Shown here in pieces: positions 32,440 to 45,664 of a stretch of 64,000 nt of DNA. Source of the stretch: Rotaria macrura (lineage: Eukaryota; Rotifera; Eurotatoria; Philodinida; Philodinidae). The first letter of the stretch is position 1; every line of letters starts with the position of its first letter. Position numbers and translations under genes: made by a program. The notes under the pieces were generated by a model that saw nothing but the letters and a program-made list of their open reading frames with translations, was not told where the DNA came from and ran no database searches. The DNA lies in the NCBI GenBank assembly GCA_900239685.1, contig OENT01000312.1, positions 1 through 64,000 of the forward strand. Reading direction: 5' to 3'.

Positions 32440-34454
32440 CATCATACTGTAACAAATCAATCATGAATTATGTTGTCATCTTTCACAACCTGATATTTTA
32501 GAAGTTTCCTTCGTTTTTTTCCACGGAAGAAGCAAAGTAAACACAATTCTGCATACTCAGGTTGCATTTCATTCAACGAATGTATTTTGCGGAATATTCC
32601 ACGTCACTCGGCGATTTCGTAACCCACGTGTTTTTTTCAACATATTACCAACAATAACACAAAACTAACCTATTTTAGTGAGTTTGCATTTATGAGTTGT
32701 AGTGAAACATTTACGCGTGCATCCATGCAACCATTTTGAAACGCAGAAAGTGTTCTGGAGTATCTATAAACTATGCAACATGACGCGTGCAAATACATTC
32801 AACACGAAACATTTTCAGAATGGTGTACGCTTTCAAAAGATAAAGCGTGTTCAGGATTTGGGTGTGGATGCAATGTGTGCGATGTTGAGTAGAGTCATAC
32901 GGTTGCACGTGCAGTCTCACTAGCATCCTCTTTTGGACATAATTTTTCGTAATTCGATGGCATCTTTGGTTTATTTTTACACAAATAAAATCAAATGTTC
33001 TAGCACATGATGTTTTAGCAATGCTTTCGTGTAATTTGATTGACCCTAATAAATTCAATAAGAATATAAATATTGAACATTTTAAAAACTACTTTAAAAG
33101 ATTACAAAAAAAGTGGAATAGAAACATCAACAACTGATTAGTTTGATGGATTGAAAACAGTTTAAATCTGATTATTGTTCATATTTTCGTTGTCAATAAT
33201 CGCATACAAGTGTTATGTAGTTGCTAAATAGGTTATTTCTCATTCATTGAATTCATGAAGAATATCATTTCATGTTTTATTTTCTTCGTATGAAACCAAT
33301 TACTTGAATATCGCTCGAATCGTTCTGTTGAAACTTTTTGTGAACAAGATAGTGAAAAGGGTTTCATAATAGACCCAGACAGAATGAATGATCATCTCAT
33401 AGTGCAAACCCATCTTTTTAAACAATGTTTATCTTTCCATACCTTAATGCTACTGAACTATAGATGCTGCAGACAAAATTAAATGTTAAGTTTCAATTCA
33501 CTATTTTATAAATTCGTTGTGAAATTAACGTCAGACCGACCTCTATTCGATACCAGCATGTACATCCTTCATGCATACGAACCAGATGCACAAAGATTTC
33601 GTCGTGTAATTATCTGAAGACCAACGAGAGTCATCCATCAATGATGGATAATATCGATTTAATTTCTTTATGTATGACAAAAGTAATGGCTACTGATATT
33701 GAACAACGAGAAAGTAGAAGGCAATGGTTGAAGTATAGTGTGAGAAAATTGGATCTATTTCCTTCTCAGGGAATCTTCATAGGGGGACGAAACAACCTAG
33801 AAAAACTCACGTGATGAAGGAGGAAATGAATTCCACTAAATAAAGAGAGGAGAATAGCTATTTTGGCATTCCACAATCGTGTTTTACTCATTCATTCGGA
33901 AAGAACTATGCTAGAAGTTTGCTGTTTCAATACATAAACTTCCCATTTTAGTCCTATAATTATTCGTACCATCTAAAAATCACCATAAAAACGGAGTACC
34001 AGCATCAAAACCTAATAGGATACTACTTGTTAATAATAATTCTAGATCGTCTGATAATTAAACCGAACTTGTAAAAGTTCTAACTATTTCACCGAGGAAT
34101 TTTTTGGATGAAAATCATGCACAAACAATGAACAGAACTTTCCTAGAGGTCGTTACTTTATTTGTGTTTGAAAAGTGAAGAACAATTATAGTTTATAGAC
34201 TTGTAATTACTAGAATAACTCAGTCGATAGGTTCGGTAGCATGAAGTTCATTTCATAGATTTTTCAATCTCAAAATTCCATTAAATGAGTCTTTGACTTA
34301 GAACAAGAGACAGGTTTTTGCAAAGTCAATTTTGATATTTGAACAGTTCTGACTGTCTATCAAATCATCAGCAATATACAACAAAAGTTCCTTGCAGAAG
34401 GTTGCATGCAACGAATGCGGCATAGAATTTTCATAACTATCCACACCATTACTT
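32440..34454. other. Intergenic, no gene recognised
   Basis: Short open frames around 32702-33058 on both strands have no recognisable domain. The rest is AT-rich and featureless to me. Confidence 0.35.
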
Positions 34455-35118
34455 GTGATGCAAGTCATACTTGACTTTTTGTCGAAGTTTCGGGAATTTT
34501 TTATGTCTCACTCTTCTTTGCATGATTCAACAGCAACCTGTTCGTTGTTTCGCAAAGCGACAAAACTACGTCTTGATCAGTTGATGGATTGGCCACTGGT
34601 CTCGTTGAACTCTCTTTCATTCATTATTGATCTTTCGCATCTCGTTGAAATCAACTTAAGAAGTAACTTATTTTAGAGATTATAAGATGCGACTATCGAG
34701 TGATATGACCACCTTCCTTCAAATGGCACCTAATGTTTCGTCACTGATAATTTATGATAATTCGTACAGACGCAGATCTGGCTTAACTGGAGAGAATATT
34801 TGTCCCATAGTTCCCTCTCATGTAAAATATTCGGACGTTTCAGTGAGACATTTTCAGCATATGAAAATGACTCTTGAGCACTGCCAACATTGTTCATTTG
34901 TCCAATTCTGGATCCGCTTCTCAAAATTTTCACCAAAGACCATACAATGGCTTGTAGAGAATACAATTTATTCAACTTATAGGATAGACGAGCGAAGACT
35001 GATCACATGGTGTGGAAAAATTAAGATTCAACCGAATGAAGGGAATATTAATTGCAAACGGATCAAGTTGACTGACAGCATTACGACTCTTGAAGTGTCA
35101 GGTTTCGTGTTGGTTTGA
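34455..35118 (+). pseudogene. Relic of a bdelloid F-box-type protein (post-F-box region)
   Basis: Two plus-strand frames (34455-34676 and 34687-35118) are offset by one base. The first has LRR-like segments (ATKLRLDQL, HLVEINLRSN). The second has MAPNVSSLIIYD, then IVPSHVKYSDVSVRHFQHMK, then FSPKTIQWLVENTIYSTYRI, and a final W-rich segment. From memory this is the layout of the C-terminal half of a large bdelloid F-box family. No F-box was found upstream. The frame break and stop between the halves suggest a pseudogene, though a very short intron cannot be ruled out. The recognition rests on pattern memory. Confidence 0.5.
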
Positions 35119-38100
35119 TAGTTTAACAAAACGTATATCTTTGATGACAGTGGGAAAAGACTTGTAATGCACATTTAACAATTGGTTGCCAAAGTGCCGG
35201 CGTTATATTTTCATTCAATAGCAATTTGCATGTCCTATAGATGATAACTTCACAATAGTGAAGAACTAGAAACTACCAAAGTTGTAAATAGAGCTATAAC
35301 TAGGGTTACCATTTTTATTTTGATAAAATAAAAGCCAAATATTTAATTTTATTAGGCAGATTTCTGGATCTATTCAGACAAGTTATAAACCATCGATAGT
35401 CAAAATGTCAAAACAAATAGCGACTGAACTTTATGTCGACATGAAAAAAATCGATACGGAAAACGTCTGAGCTGTATGAAAGTTTTCACTCGAATTTTTC
35501 AAGTCGTAGTCTTCATATAGCTTATACGTAAAAACGATAAATGTTACATTCCCCAGGTTGGGACCAGTGAGTTCAATTGAATTCTGACAAGTTGCATGCA
35601 TCCAAATATTAGCACGAACTAGTAAGATTGCTGTGTCCGAATCCTGTACCAAGGAACTCATTGGAACCCACTGGTATCTTACGAAACTCATCCAGGTTGT
35701 GAGTAAGGTTGTTAATAAGAGTATGAGTATTGGTTATTAGTGAAGCGTTTCAGTGGTTTTTTCACTAATATCAATAGTCCCATTCACACCCTCTAATTGC
35801 TCTTGTGCTACTGCAACAGCATGTACTCCAGAAGTAACGGTTAACAAAAAAAAATCATTCACTGCATTAGCTTCGATTGCCTTCCTACAGAAGTGACTCT
35901 TCGTTCGACACTGATCTGTCTGTGCAACCAAACATGTGTTGAAAAAACCATATTGGTCGTCTTAACTCAATTGAACCAATATTTAATATGACTATCTTCG
36001 CAAGTTTATTCTCAATGAATAGTTGACTATGCCGTTATGCATCTTTGTTCTCTAATAATAAAGTATAATCTAACTTCATTATATTTATATAATAGCAACT
36101 TACGATTGGACTTCTGTGTTGTGATCACAGTAAACGTCGTTATGTTTTCATTTGCATTCGTCACTCTTAAACAAATAAATATGTCTTAATGAGAGCAGTA
36201 TTTTGATCCTGGTGTGACAAAAAAATAGACAATAGATAAATGTTCCAGACAGGATGAAAATTCACAACTTTCTATGGATTAAGGCTCGAGAGTCTTGGTT
36301 TTGAGTGTTAAACAGAGAAAATCCATTGGAATGAATCTAAAGAATCTTTAAAAACCTATGTTATTCTATCGTGTCTAGTGAAGGCTATTCTCTCAGATAT
36401 CTGCACGTTGTAAGATTAACATTCATTGTAGAAGAAACTATGGAGATTTTTTAAACTACATAATCAACAACAAGCAGTTACATATGTAAAGTACAAAAAT
36501 GGAATCAAACGAACTAGATGATTTTAAACAGATTAGATGTACACCTATGTAACATTACAAATGCATAAATATTGTATGTTGTTCAATACTGTTACAATGT
36601 GCTCTTTCACCTGACTGTCTCTCTGGTTCGTTCATGCATGCGCGTATGATTAGAACTGAATTATAAACGATGATATTTTGCATCACCATAAGATGTGAAT
36701 GAATTGGTAGAGAGTAAAATACTGATTATTGTGAAAACGATTCAGTCGAAATCGATGAATAGTAGAGGAGACATTGAGAAAATACAGACACTTTTATCTA
36801 TTATGTAGCATGTATGATGAAAGTTTCGATGGTAACCTTCAGATTGAATTTCAACAAATAGAACAGTTGTCAAGTTGAATATAGGATGCAAAAGTATCGA
36901 TGAATTGTAGTCGCGAAGAGTTCTACTAAAGATTCATTTATGATTAGACTATTGCTGATCAATGATTAAAGTCGGGAGTAGCTATCTCAAAGATGATAGA
37001 ACCTAACAGTATTATCCATATATAATATATTGTACAACATGAACGATCCACATGCTATCTAACATCAGTATACGTACGACATCGACTGAATTCTATGGCA
37101 ACACTGTTTATTTAGAACAGTAAGCAAACAAAACATGAAAAAGTATGGACGAAGTAATAAAGTATTTTTTCCATTGAAGTTAAATAGAAAACAAAGAACT
37201 TTTCATCGAATTCAATAGAAAGATCATAATTCAACTGTATTCTCTGTAGCGTCTATATTAGTATCGCATTCAATTTGTCAACCATTCTATTCGATTTTCA
37301 TGTCGTTTCGCTAACTTTATATCTTATTACTTCGAAATTTCAAAGTGAAAATTATTTTTAACATAAAAATTCATTTGAAATTTCATACAAAGAACTAAAA
37401 AGACGATTTCGACTCCTTCAGTTGTTATATAATTATTAATAGTCAAACATCAAAAGCCTTCTATTTGCTTCAGTGTAAAATCCATAGGATAAACTGTATT
37501 AAACGAAGTACATGTGTGAGTAACATGGCAAGCAGACTATTAATCAAAGAACGTTAGAATTTTTCATAGATTGTATGAAACTACGAGAAAAGCTGTTAGT
37601 GCAATCCCTTAGAGATGATTATAATGCGAAACACGAAATAATAATTCTTCCCAATATCTGATAACTTGGTCTTTTTAATATTAATTGGTTCATGTGTCTT
37701 CATAATTGTTTGAGCTCTAGTAGAGAACTTCAGCAAGAGAGTATTCCATATACGAATATTATCTTTCAATACTAGCTACGAATGATCTTGAATTGCATAT
37801 TTTTAAAACGGTCTGCGTCTTTGGAATTTGAGTATTTACACATCTTCAATCTCGATACTATCAACGTAGTTGTTTGGTAAGTAGAGATCACATTACCTTA
37901 ATATAAATTGCTAATTAAAGTTCTATTCGATTGAGATTTATTCTCACAAGTTAATCAGATAAAGAATACTCCAACTAGCCGAATTCTAATATCGATTTCG
38001 AGCATTTTGTTAGTTGAAAAGTGCTAGTTTTTAAGAGAAAAAAAATTATTCGTTCACAGCAAGATTTTATGGTTTCATTCAGCAACTCTTTTATGTTTAT

Positions 38101-41100
38101 TCATTTTGCCAGATGTAATTCAGATGTCTCTTTTGAGTTTTCATTCAATATACACTTTCTTCTTTTCTTTTTATTAAAAAGAGTTCTTATAACTTCACTC
38201 TCCTTTAGAGTCCATTTTCTAATTAATTACAATCTTTTTATCATCATTGAAGCGTTTCTCTTTGAGAGCTTTCCGAAAGACTCCAACTTTGTCAACACAT
38301 TTCAACGATTGAAAACTAGGATAGTTAAAATAGAAGTCAAAGTTTAATTAAAAAAGCAGAATTAAAACAATGATAAAAAGCATAATACAATTTAAACCTA
38401 TTTCGTCTGCGATCGATTTTCGAGAACAAAATTTATCACTCAGTAGAAGAAAAAAAACTTGAAATTCATTTTTTAAAATCTTTACGCAATCTCTATAAGA
38501 TTTTACAGTCACCACTCAATTAGATAGATGTAAACATAAAATAAGATTGACATATACAATACGAAGACCTAATTGAATTCTAATTTTAGTCTAAAGTAAT
38601 CAGTTTACCATAAAAGACAATGATGTAGTTCGATATTTACTTCAATGGCAAAATCTGATGGTTGAATCGAACAAGCAATCAACAAAATGATAAGCATCTA
38701 TTATACTTCCCGAATATTCATCTCACATAATATCATGTCAAGAAAGCAAGTTATGTATAGAAGATATATCGCAGAAAAGTAAATATGTTTCATAGTTAAA
38801 GAATTGAATAGAAGTTCTAAATATAAATATTTTCAAAAAATGAGAAAAGAATGTATATTCCATGTAAGAGAACTATAAAAGCTACTATAATACTTTAGTA
38901 CTCATCTAATAAAGATTTAAACTTCTCATGCTTTATACTTTGCATTTTGAACAAGTGCAATTTGTTTATTTTATCGGTGGTTATCAAGAGAGCAATATTC
39001 AATAAGCTGACATTACCATGTTCTATCATTTCTAAATAAACCTTGCTTATTTTCTTGGCAATACAGATGATGAATTATTATCTTACCAGGTGTCGTGATA
39101 TTACATCTCGATAGAAGTTAATGGTTGTTTTCCTGTATATACATCATCATTCATCAGGCAAAGTACCAAAACAAATAAAAGAAATATGATAATGAAAAAT
39201 ATCAAAATTTTCTTCAAAGTTTTTCAGATAGACTACAGAACCGTATGCAATCTACAATTTGTCAATAGTGGCATGATGATAATTTTCGATGTTTAAAGCA
39301 TTGAATACGAACAGTCAATTATACATCACATCTATAGAAACTGTATTTAATGTATAATTAACAGGTATATTAAAGAAATAAAACATTGATATTTTATTAC
39401 ATATAATGATGGAAATATTTTTTGAAATAAACATACATGTATCATGATGTGTGTATTTGTAATATTGTCAATTGTATTCCGCGATTCGATTGCTGAAAAT
39501 AGGTTGAGTAACTGCGATCAATACCAAAATGAAGAAACAAAATGCACTGTAGTTTCTCTGATAAAGCTAGACTAAATTCAACAGAACACAGTTCCAAAAT
39601 ATTGCGAAAACTTTTTATCACTTCGTTCAATTTGAGTCAAGACATACAGCGCCGATGTAAGGTATTTCACCGAAAAAAAAAGATAAAACTTTTATAATCA
39701 TAATCCGAATAAGTTTATTTCGATTATGATTCTTTTTTTTTTCAGTATTTACTTTAAAGTATCGATTAATAAAATCCTAATTCTTTGAAAAACAAGTAGT
39801 GTCTATCTAATGATAGACTGAGTCCCTTTTATGAAAAGTTCTATGAGCTCTTGGATAATTGAAAAAGATTCTAGTCACCTTTTGAACATATAAATATCAT
39901 GCTGTTCATGAAATAAGATAATCAATTTTGTTCTACCATACCTCAGGATCATTGGATAGGCATATTGGCAAGTGTCTATGATTGCCCAGGACGAAGCTGC
40001 TCAAGAGGGTGTTATAAACCGTCTGACAGCCCTCGTGATCAAAAGTAAGGATTCGAAGATCCCTTCTCCCTCCCCCTAAAAATTAATTAAGTAGCACTTG
40101 AACTATCCAAAGGCGTCGGAATCCCAGTATTCCGCCCAGGGTCGCGATCATTCCGACATCCGACAACTTCCTATTGGAATCCAATATCCAGGATTGTGAC
40201 AACTTCCAGTGGATTTCTATCGGATTCGATAGTTTCACAATAGGATCCAACGGAGTTCACGAATTGGATCAGCAGTCAAGAGTCGTCTATAAAATATGAT
40301 GTCAAATTTTTCAGTCGTCAAACTTCTCTTCATTATTCATCATATAATTGGTGTAATCTTCACAAATAATATCAATGTGAATGTCAATATGATATTTCAC
40401 TATTTTTCTTTTTCGCGCTTTGCAGACACATACACAAAACAAATTAATTTTCTTCATAAGACTCTTTATTTCATAAAAGAGAACAATGAAATTATTTCAC
40501 TGTCAACTCTTTTTAGCACTGGTTGAAAATTGTGGACACATGAAAATGATTTTCATGGTGTACGCGAAGGCATCCTTAGAATTTTTCTGTCTCTTGTAAA
40601 ATTTCAAATGAAAGTGCTAAAAAAAACGCTTTTTTTTCTACGGTCGGATTCTCAAATAACATTGCCAATCAGTATTGTGTAAAACATTTAATTACGAATT
40701 TTTCCAAAATACAACAATTACCTTGAAACTTGTCTATAACTATCGATTCAAGAATATCAAGATGTATCTTTCTAATGAAATCTATATCATATTTAAGATC
40801 GAACAAAAATATATCCTCAAACGACAATGATTTTCAAAAGTTTATGATGGTTTGTAACCCAAAAGACAACTCAAACTATCAAGTGAATAGCAACAATATG
40901 ATTATTTCATGAACGCCCATACTTTTAATCATTAATTAAAATCCGAAGAATAATTCATGTACGTACAACTAATTGAATAGAAAGTATGAAAAATAGATAA
41001 AATGGAATGAATGGTGGGCGACATGATTAATCTTTTATGGAAATCATTAACGTTATTTTCATTGGATAGATTAGAAAATTCTTTCTCACACGAAAAGTTC

Positions 41101-43155
41101 ATCTTCATGATGGATTGATTACATATGTATACGTGTCATTCAGTTCCTCATTCAATAAGTGCTTTTAATATAGATCAAAAACAAACTGCATACATGTATA
41201 TAGATTGACGTAAGAAAACTGACTTTTAATAAGAATTTCATTTTAAAGTTTTGTCATAATCTTATTTCTTAATGCATTTAATGATCCATTCGGACAATAA
41301 TTTCATTACTCTTGTACTCGACAAGTTTTTGATAGAAACAAATTCTAGTTGTGGTGAAATACGATTTAAAAGAGATTTGAAGTATACAAACATGGAAAAC
41401 ATTGCACTATCTACGCATCAACAATCATAACGCACATTGTTGATATACAATTTGAGAATGTATACTGATGACATATGAGTAAAATGTATATGAACTACTT
41501 CTTTATTAAATTGCTCGAAGATTAAGTAAAATTATGATGGAGCAATAGGTCCAAAATAGAATTATTTTTTGATTAAGAAGTACAGCTGCATCGTGTGTGT
41601 CACATTTTGATCTCATAGGAATTACACTAAAATTTGTTTCTTCTTTGGAAATTTCGAAAAATCCTTGACGATAAACCAATCGAGATGAGTATAACTAATT
41701 TTTGATCAAAGATCGACCCGTGACAATCATCCGAAGAATTTATAATTTTCACTTGCCGTTTTATGTTGGTATTTACGCATACAAGAATAAACACAGATCG
41801 ATCATTATGAATACTTGTATCGGAGTTTTTTCAGTACCCAATTGCATGCACTCTATGAATTATAAATATAATAAAATATTTCCAATCCGAATATGTTTAT
41901 TGCAGAATTTTATAAAGACAAGTAAAATATGGAAATCAGAATGTAGCAGCAAATAGTTAATTGTAAATACTGCTACTACAGTTGAATATTTATGAGAAGT
42001 CTATTTTCTCTGTCTGTCTGTCTCTCTTGCCATCAGTGTCTTTCATACAAAGACAGTAGCTAACTGAACGGCAAGAGCAAAAATCTCAGACATAAGTTTT
42101 AGAAATCCTGTTCAATGTATAAATAATATATTCGAAAATCATGAATAAATTAACAGCCAGCAAACCAAATATTCAATAACAGACATTTATCAAGTCGAAT
42201 TATGCTATGTTATAGAACAAAAAGTGACATGTTAACAAGAAAACACTTCGAATGAAAGTTTTATCACATTTAATTTAAATGTGAATACGTAGAACTACTC
42301 GTAAGTTGTAAATTTAGACGTGACATATTCCAGTTCAATGAATCGGAAACGTTAAGTCATGAGTAAGTGAATAACCTGCTGCTGACTTTTTCTTGTATGA
42401 ATTGCTTTTGCGGATGAGTTATTTTCTTCTGAAGTGAATTCTTCACTATACACTATGATACCTAGGAATCTAGTTTCTAGAAGATTCTTTCCAGCTCTCA
42501 TCTGTTCGATTAAGATATTTAGTAACAACCGTAATAGTATATATTTCAAGTATATAGGATCAATTCAGATTTTAAATGATATCAACTCATTGAGAAAAGA
42601 ACTGAGTGTCAATCTTCTTTCAAATGAAGTTAATAAATTGATATTGAACTGTCATATGTCTAATACTTAGATACAAAGAAAAAAATTATACATAAAAATT
42701 TTTGCTTATACATGACTAATTAATCATTTTCTCGTGCATGTAAGAATACCCTTCAATATGTTTCGAATCTATAGTACTATGTTCACTTTGGTTTGCCATC
42801 GTTGTAAATCAAATCAATTCAACTATTATTGAATTTGCAAATAAAAGAAAATAATAGCAAGGGCCTGTCTATTTTCATCATTATGTACTATTATAAATTT
42901 TTCTCGAACTTTTTTTTTTAGTTATTTTTCTTTCGTGTGTAACATTGATCTCTGGAGGAATTTTTTTCTCCTGAATTCTAATAGTTTGATCTATCTTATA
43001 TTTGTTCTGTTTTTGACTAGCGAACAAAAGCAGAAATATTTTATATATATACACTGACAGTCACAAGACAAATAAAAATATTTCGTTAAGAATAAAAGAA
43101 AAACAAATTCATGGATTCATTGCTTGAAAAGAAAAAACGAACACAACGGTTCATA
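35119..43155. other. Eight-kilobase AT-rich gene desert
   Basis: No gene model is supported. Two adjacent minus-strand frames (35431-35691 and 35737-35931) look weakly protein-like, the second with a CRTKSHFC segment, but no family is recognisable and the frames do not join cleanly. A more GC-rich island lies at about 39945-40275. The rest is AT-rich with short random frames. Confidence 0.4.
39945..40275. other. GC-rich island within the AT-rich desert
   Basis: Composition changes abruptly. Words such as CGTCGGAATCCC, GGGTCGCGATC and CCGACATCCGAC cluster here, and GACAACTTCC occurs twice (about 40157 and 40198). No open frame of note and no clear inverted ends were found. It may be a decayed transposon or other inserted sequence. 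Confidence 0.35.
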
Positions 43156-45661
43156 TTATCGATCCGTATCGCTTGTATCGGCAGTTAACATTTGATATAG
43201 AACTCGATCTGCCAAACAACCTCGTATAAATTCTTCTTCTGTAATAACTCTATAATACAAAGAAACACTTATCGTAGAAACAAAGACATAAAATCTATTT
43301 GATATGATTCGTACCCGTTTTTATCTTCATCCTATTGATACGAAAACAAAAATAATTATGATGATGAATAATTTTAATTAATCTTACCATAATAGCAAAT
43401 ATTTGTGCTGTTCGATTTTCCGGTGTATCATTTGGATCACGACTTCCAATGACACCATTTGATGCATTTTTCGTTATACCGGCACCGAGTAAATCATAGA
43501 TTGACTTTAGAGGAAAGCAAAAATAAAATGACATGATTTTATTCAATAGATTTATTCATACTTCAATGATTCTTAGCATTTCTTGTCGATCGATACTTCC
43601 ATTTGAATCGATATCGTACATTTTGAAAGCCCATTTTAATTTCTTTTCAGGATTGCCCTTAGCTAATATATTTATCTATGTTTTGTTAGTAAAAGAAAAA
43701 AATACTATTGCATACCTGTAATGTTTATTGCCATGAGAAATTCTCTAAAATTAACGGAAAAAAAACTCGTTTTTATTCGAAATACAAATTACGATTATAC
43801 TAAAACTGAGAGTGAACATAACTATTCGAAAATGTGAAAAACTAATCCGATTGTTTATACGAAATAACGCAAAAATAAAGTTTTTAAATTCTCACTTGAA
43901 ATCAATTTTGCCTGAATTATCTGCATCGAATGTACGAAATATATGTGTACAAAATGCTTCAGCTTGTCCATTGGGAAAAAATTGACGATAGACTTGAATG
44001 AATTTTTTTCTTGTTAATTCACCATGGGGACAATCGAGCTAAAAATAATAGAAATTTTTCATTCGTATAATATACAAATATAAAATCAACACTTAAATTG
44101 TATTCCATATGTCAAAATTACTTATATTCATCTTTACACAAAGCAATTATTTCTTCTTTTTAATAGAAAAACTTTTTTTTCTCTTACTTTCTTCTAGTGA
44201 AAGACCTGCGCAGTATTTCTGCTTGATTGTCAATTGTGAAACACAAAACAAAATAATCTCATATTTCATGGCATGCATCATAAATATCATTACCTGAAAA
44301 TTTATTCAATAGTTTTAAATTTTTTTTAGGGCGTGTTTTCTCTTTGAAATTCATGACAATATTATGAAGATTATTTCAACTATAATTATACGAGAAGAAG
44401 TAATGCGTGCACAGGATACGTCCTTTCAAACAAAAGCAAGAAACCTGATGAGTTTCTACTAATTATTAACTTCTATACAATGTTTCAGATGATTAATTTA
44501 GCTTGTGTTTATCCATCCGAAAATCTGCTCTCAGTATTTTTCCTAGCCTAATGTTAAGAATTAAACTGAAAAAATGAAGTTTGATTTTTTATAATTTTTT
44601 TCGTATCTTATTAATCTTTTCATGTCTTTTTATTTTATTGTCTTACATATGTCAAGTATCATTATCAATCATCATTGATGCAACTGCCCTTCCCCTTCTC
44701 CCCCTCCCCCCTCTTCATATCTTTCAATACATATAGAACATTAGTTGATGAACATAATAATCATCAATAGAATGCATCGTTCTTTTTTCTTCTTCTTCGT
44801 CTCGTCTCTTCTCTTGGACGATTCAAAAATTCAGACATTTGAATATCTTATTGTTTCCTTAATACAAGAACCACGATTATGAGTAGTTATAAATAATAAG
44901 TGCATCGATCAAACGAAAATGTGATTGTAAATTTAAATATATTAATCGGTCTTCATTCATCTTCGATGACGTTTCCTTCTTTCCCTCCTATGTACGTATA
45001 TGTATAGCCATTTAGAAGCTGCGAGTAAACGGCGTGATCTACGAACGAAAGACATGCATTCTGACGAGAGAATCTCATAGAAAAAGAAATCAGCTAGTCG
45101 CATCATTCTGCCCTATTATCATGAGAAATCTCATAAGTCAAGAATCAAATGATAGTGACTGTTTTTAAAAACAATGATTTATATCTCGTATTTCCTTCAA
45201 TGATTCTGACATTGTTTTCTGTCTTCGTCATAATGAGTTGAATATTTGCTTCATTTCTAATATCGATACATGATTAATTTTTTATTGCATACGACAAAAA
45301 ACAAAATTCATTCATGCTTCGCTAAAGTCAGATTTAGATAGTTCGCATGTCCTAACAACAGAGAAATGAACTATGAAGAGAAAGTGAAAAAAAAACAAAA
45401 AGACGAACGGGAGTAAAAACACAAGAGAAATTCGACTATTAGCCAGTTGCTCTTTTTATTTCCTATAGGAAAAGCAATTTTATGGTATCGATGGACCATA
45501 CGATTATTTAATATATATTGAAGATTAAAATATCGAAGAAATACACTTACGATGAAGCCTTCATACCATTCCATAATTTGATCTTTTGTGAATTCAGTAT
45601 TTTCTTGAAGAAATTCTAAATCTGCTTTAGATAGTTTTTTCTTAGATGAAACACAACCCAT
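43156..45661 (-). CDS. Neuronal calcium sensor family EF-hand protein (visinin/hippocalcin-like)
   Basis: Seven exons join to 612 nt (203 residues): 45551-45661, 43896-44038, 43716-43744, 43562-43662, 43388-43504, 43315-43331 and 43156-43249. The protein starts MGCVSSKK, an N-myristoylation signal with an adjacent cysteine. A degenerate first EF-hand ([13 protein letters not shown], with the family CPxG) is followed by three calcium-binding loops: [22 protein letters not shown] and [23 protein letters not shown] is a family hallmark. These proteins sense calcium and move to membranes by the myristoyl switch, acting in neurons and sensory cells. A long linker (about residues 137-160) separates EF3 and EF4. 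Exons of 29 and 17 nt are unusually small. The acceptor for 43562-43662 was chosen inside a longer open stretch because only it keeps the frame. Confidence 0.92.
44039..45550 (-). other. Long first intron of the calcium sensor gene
   Basis: This 1.5-kb intron starts GTAAGTG and ends TATTTTTAG. It is AT-rich with a C-rich patch near 44690-44712. The other introns of the gene are 53-151 nt. Confidence 0.8.
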
Positions 45662-45664
45662 TAT

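Noticed and set aside
35431-35931. Two adjacent minus-strand frames as a possible two-exon gene
   Set aside because: No convincing acceptor/donor pair joins them and no family likeness was found.
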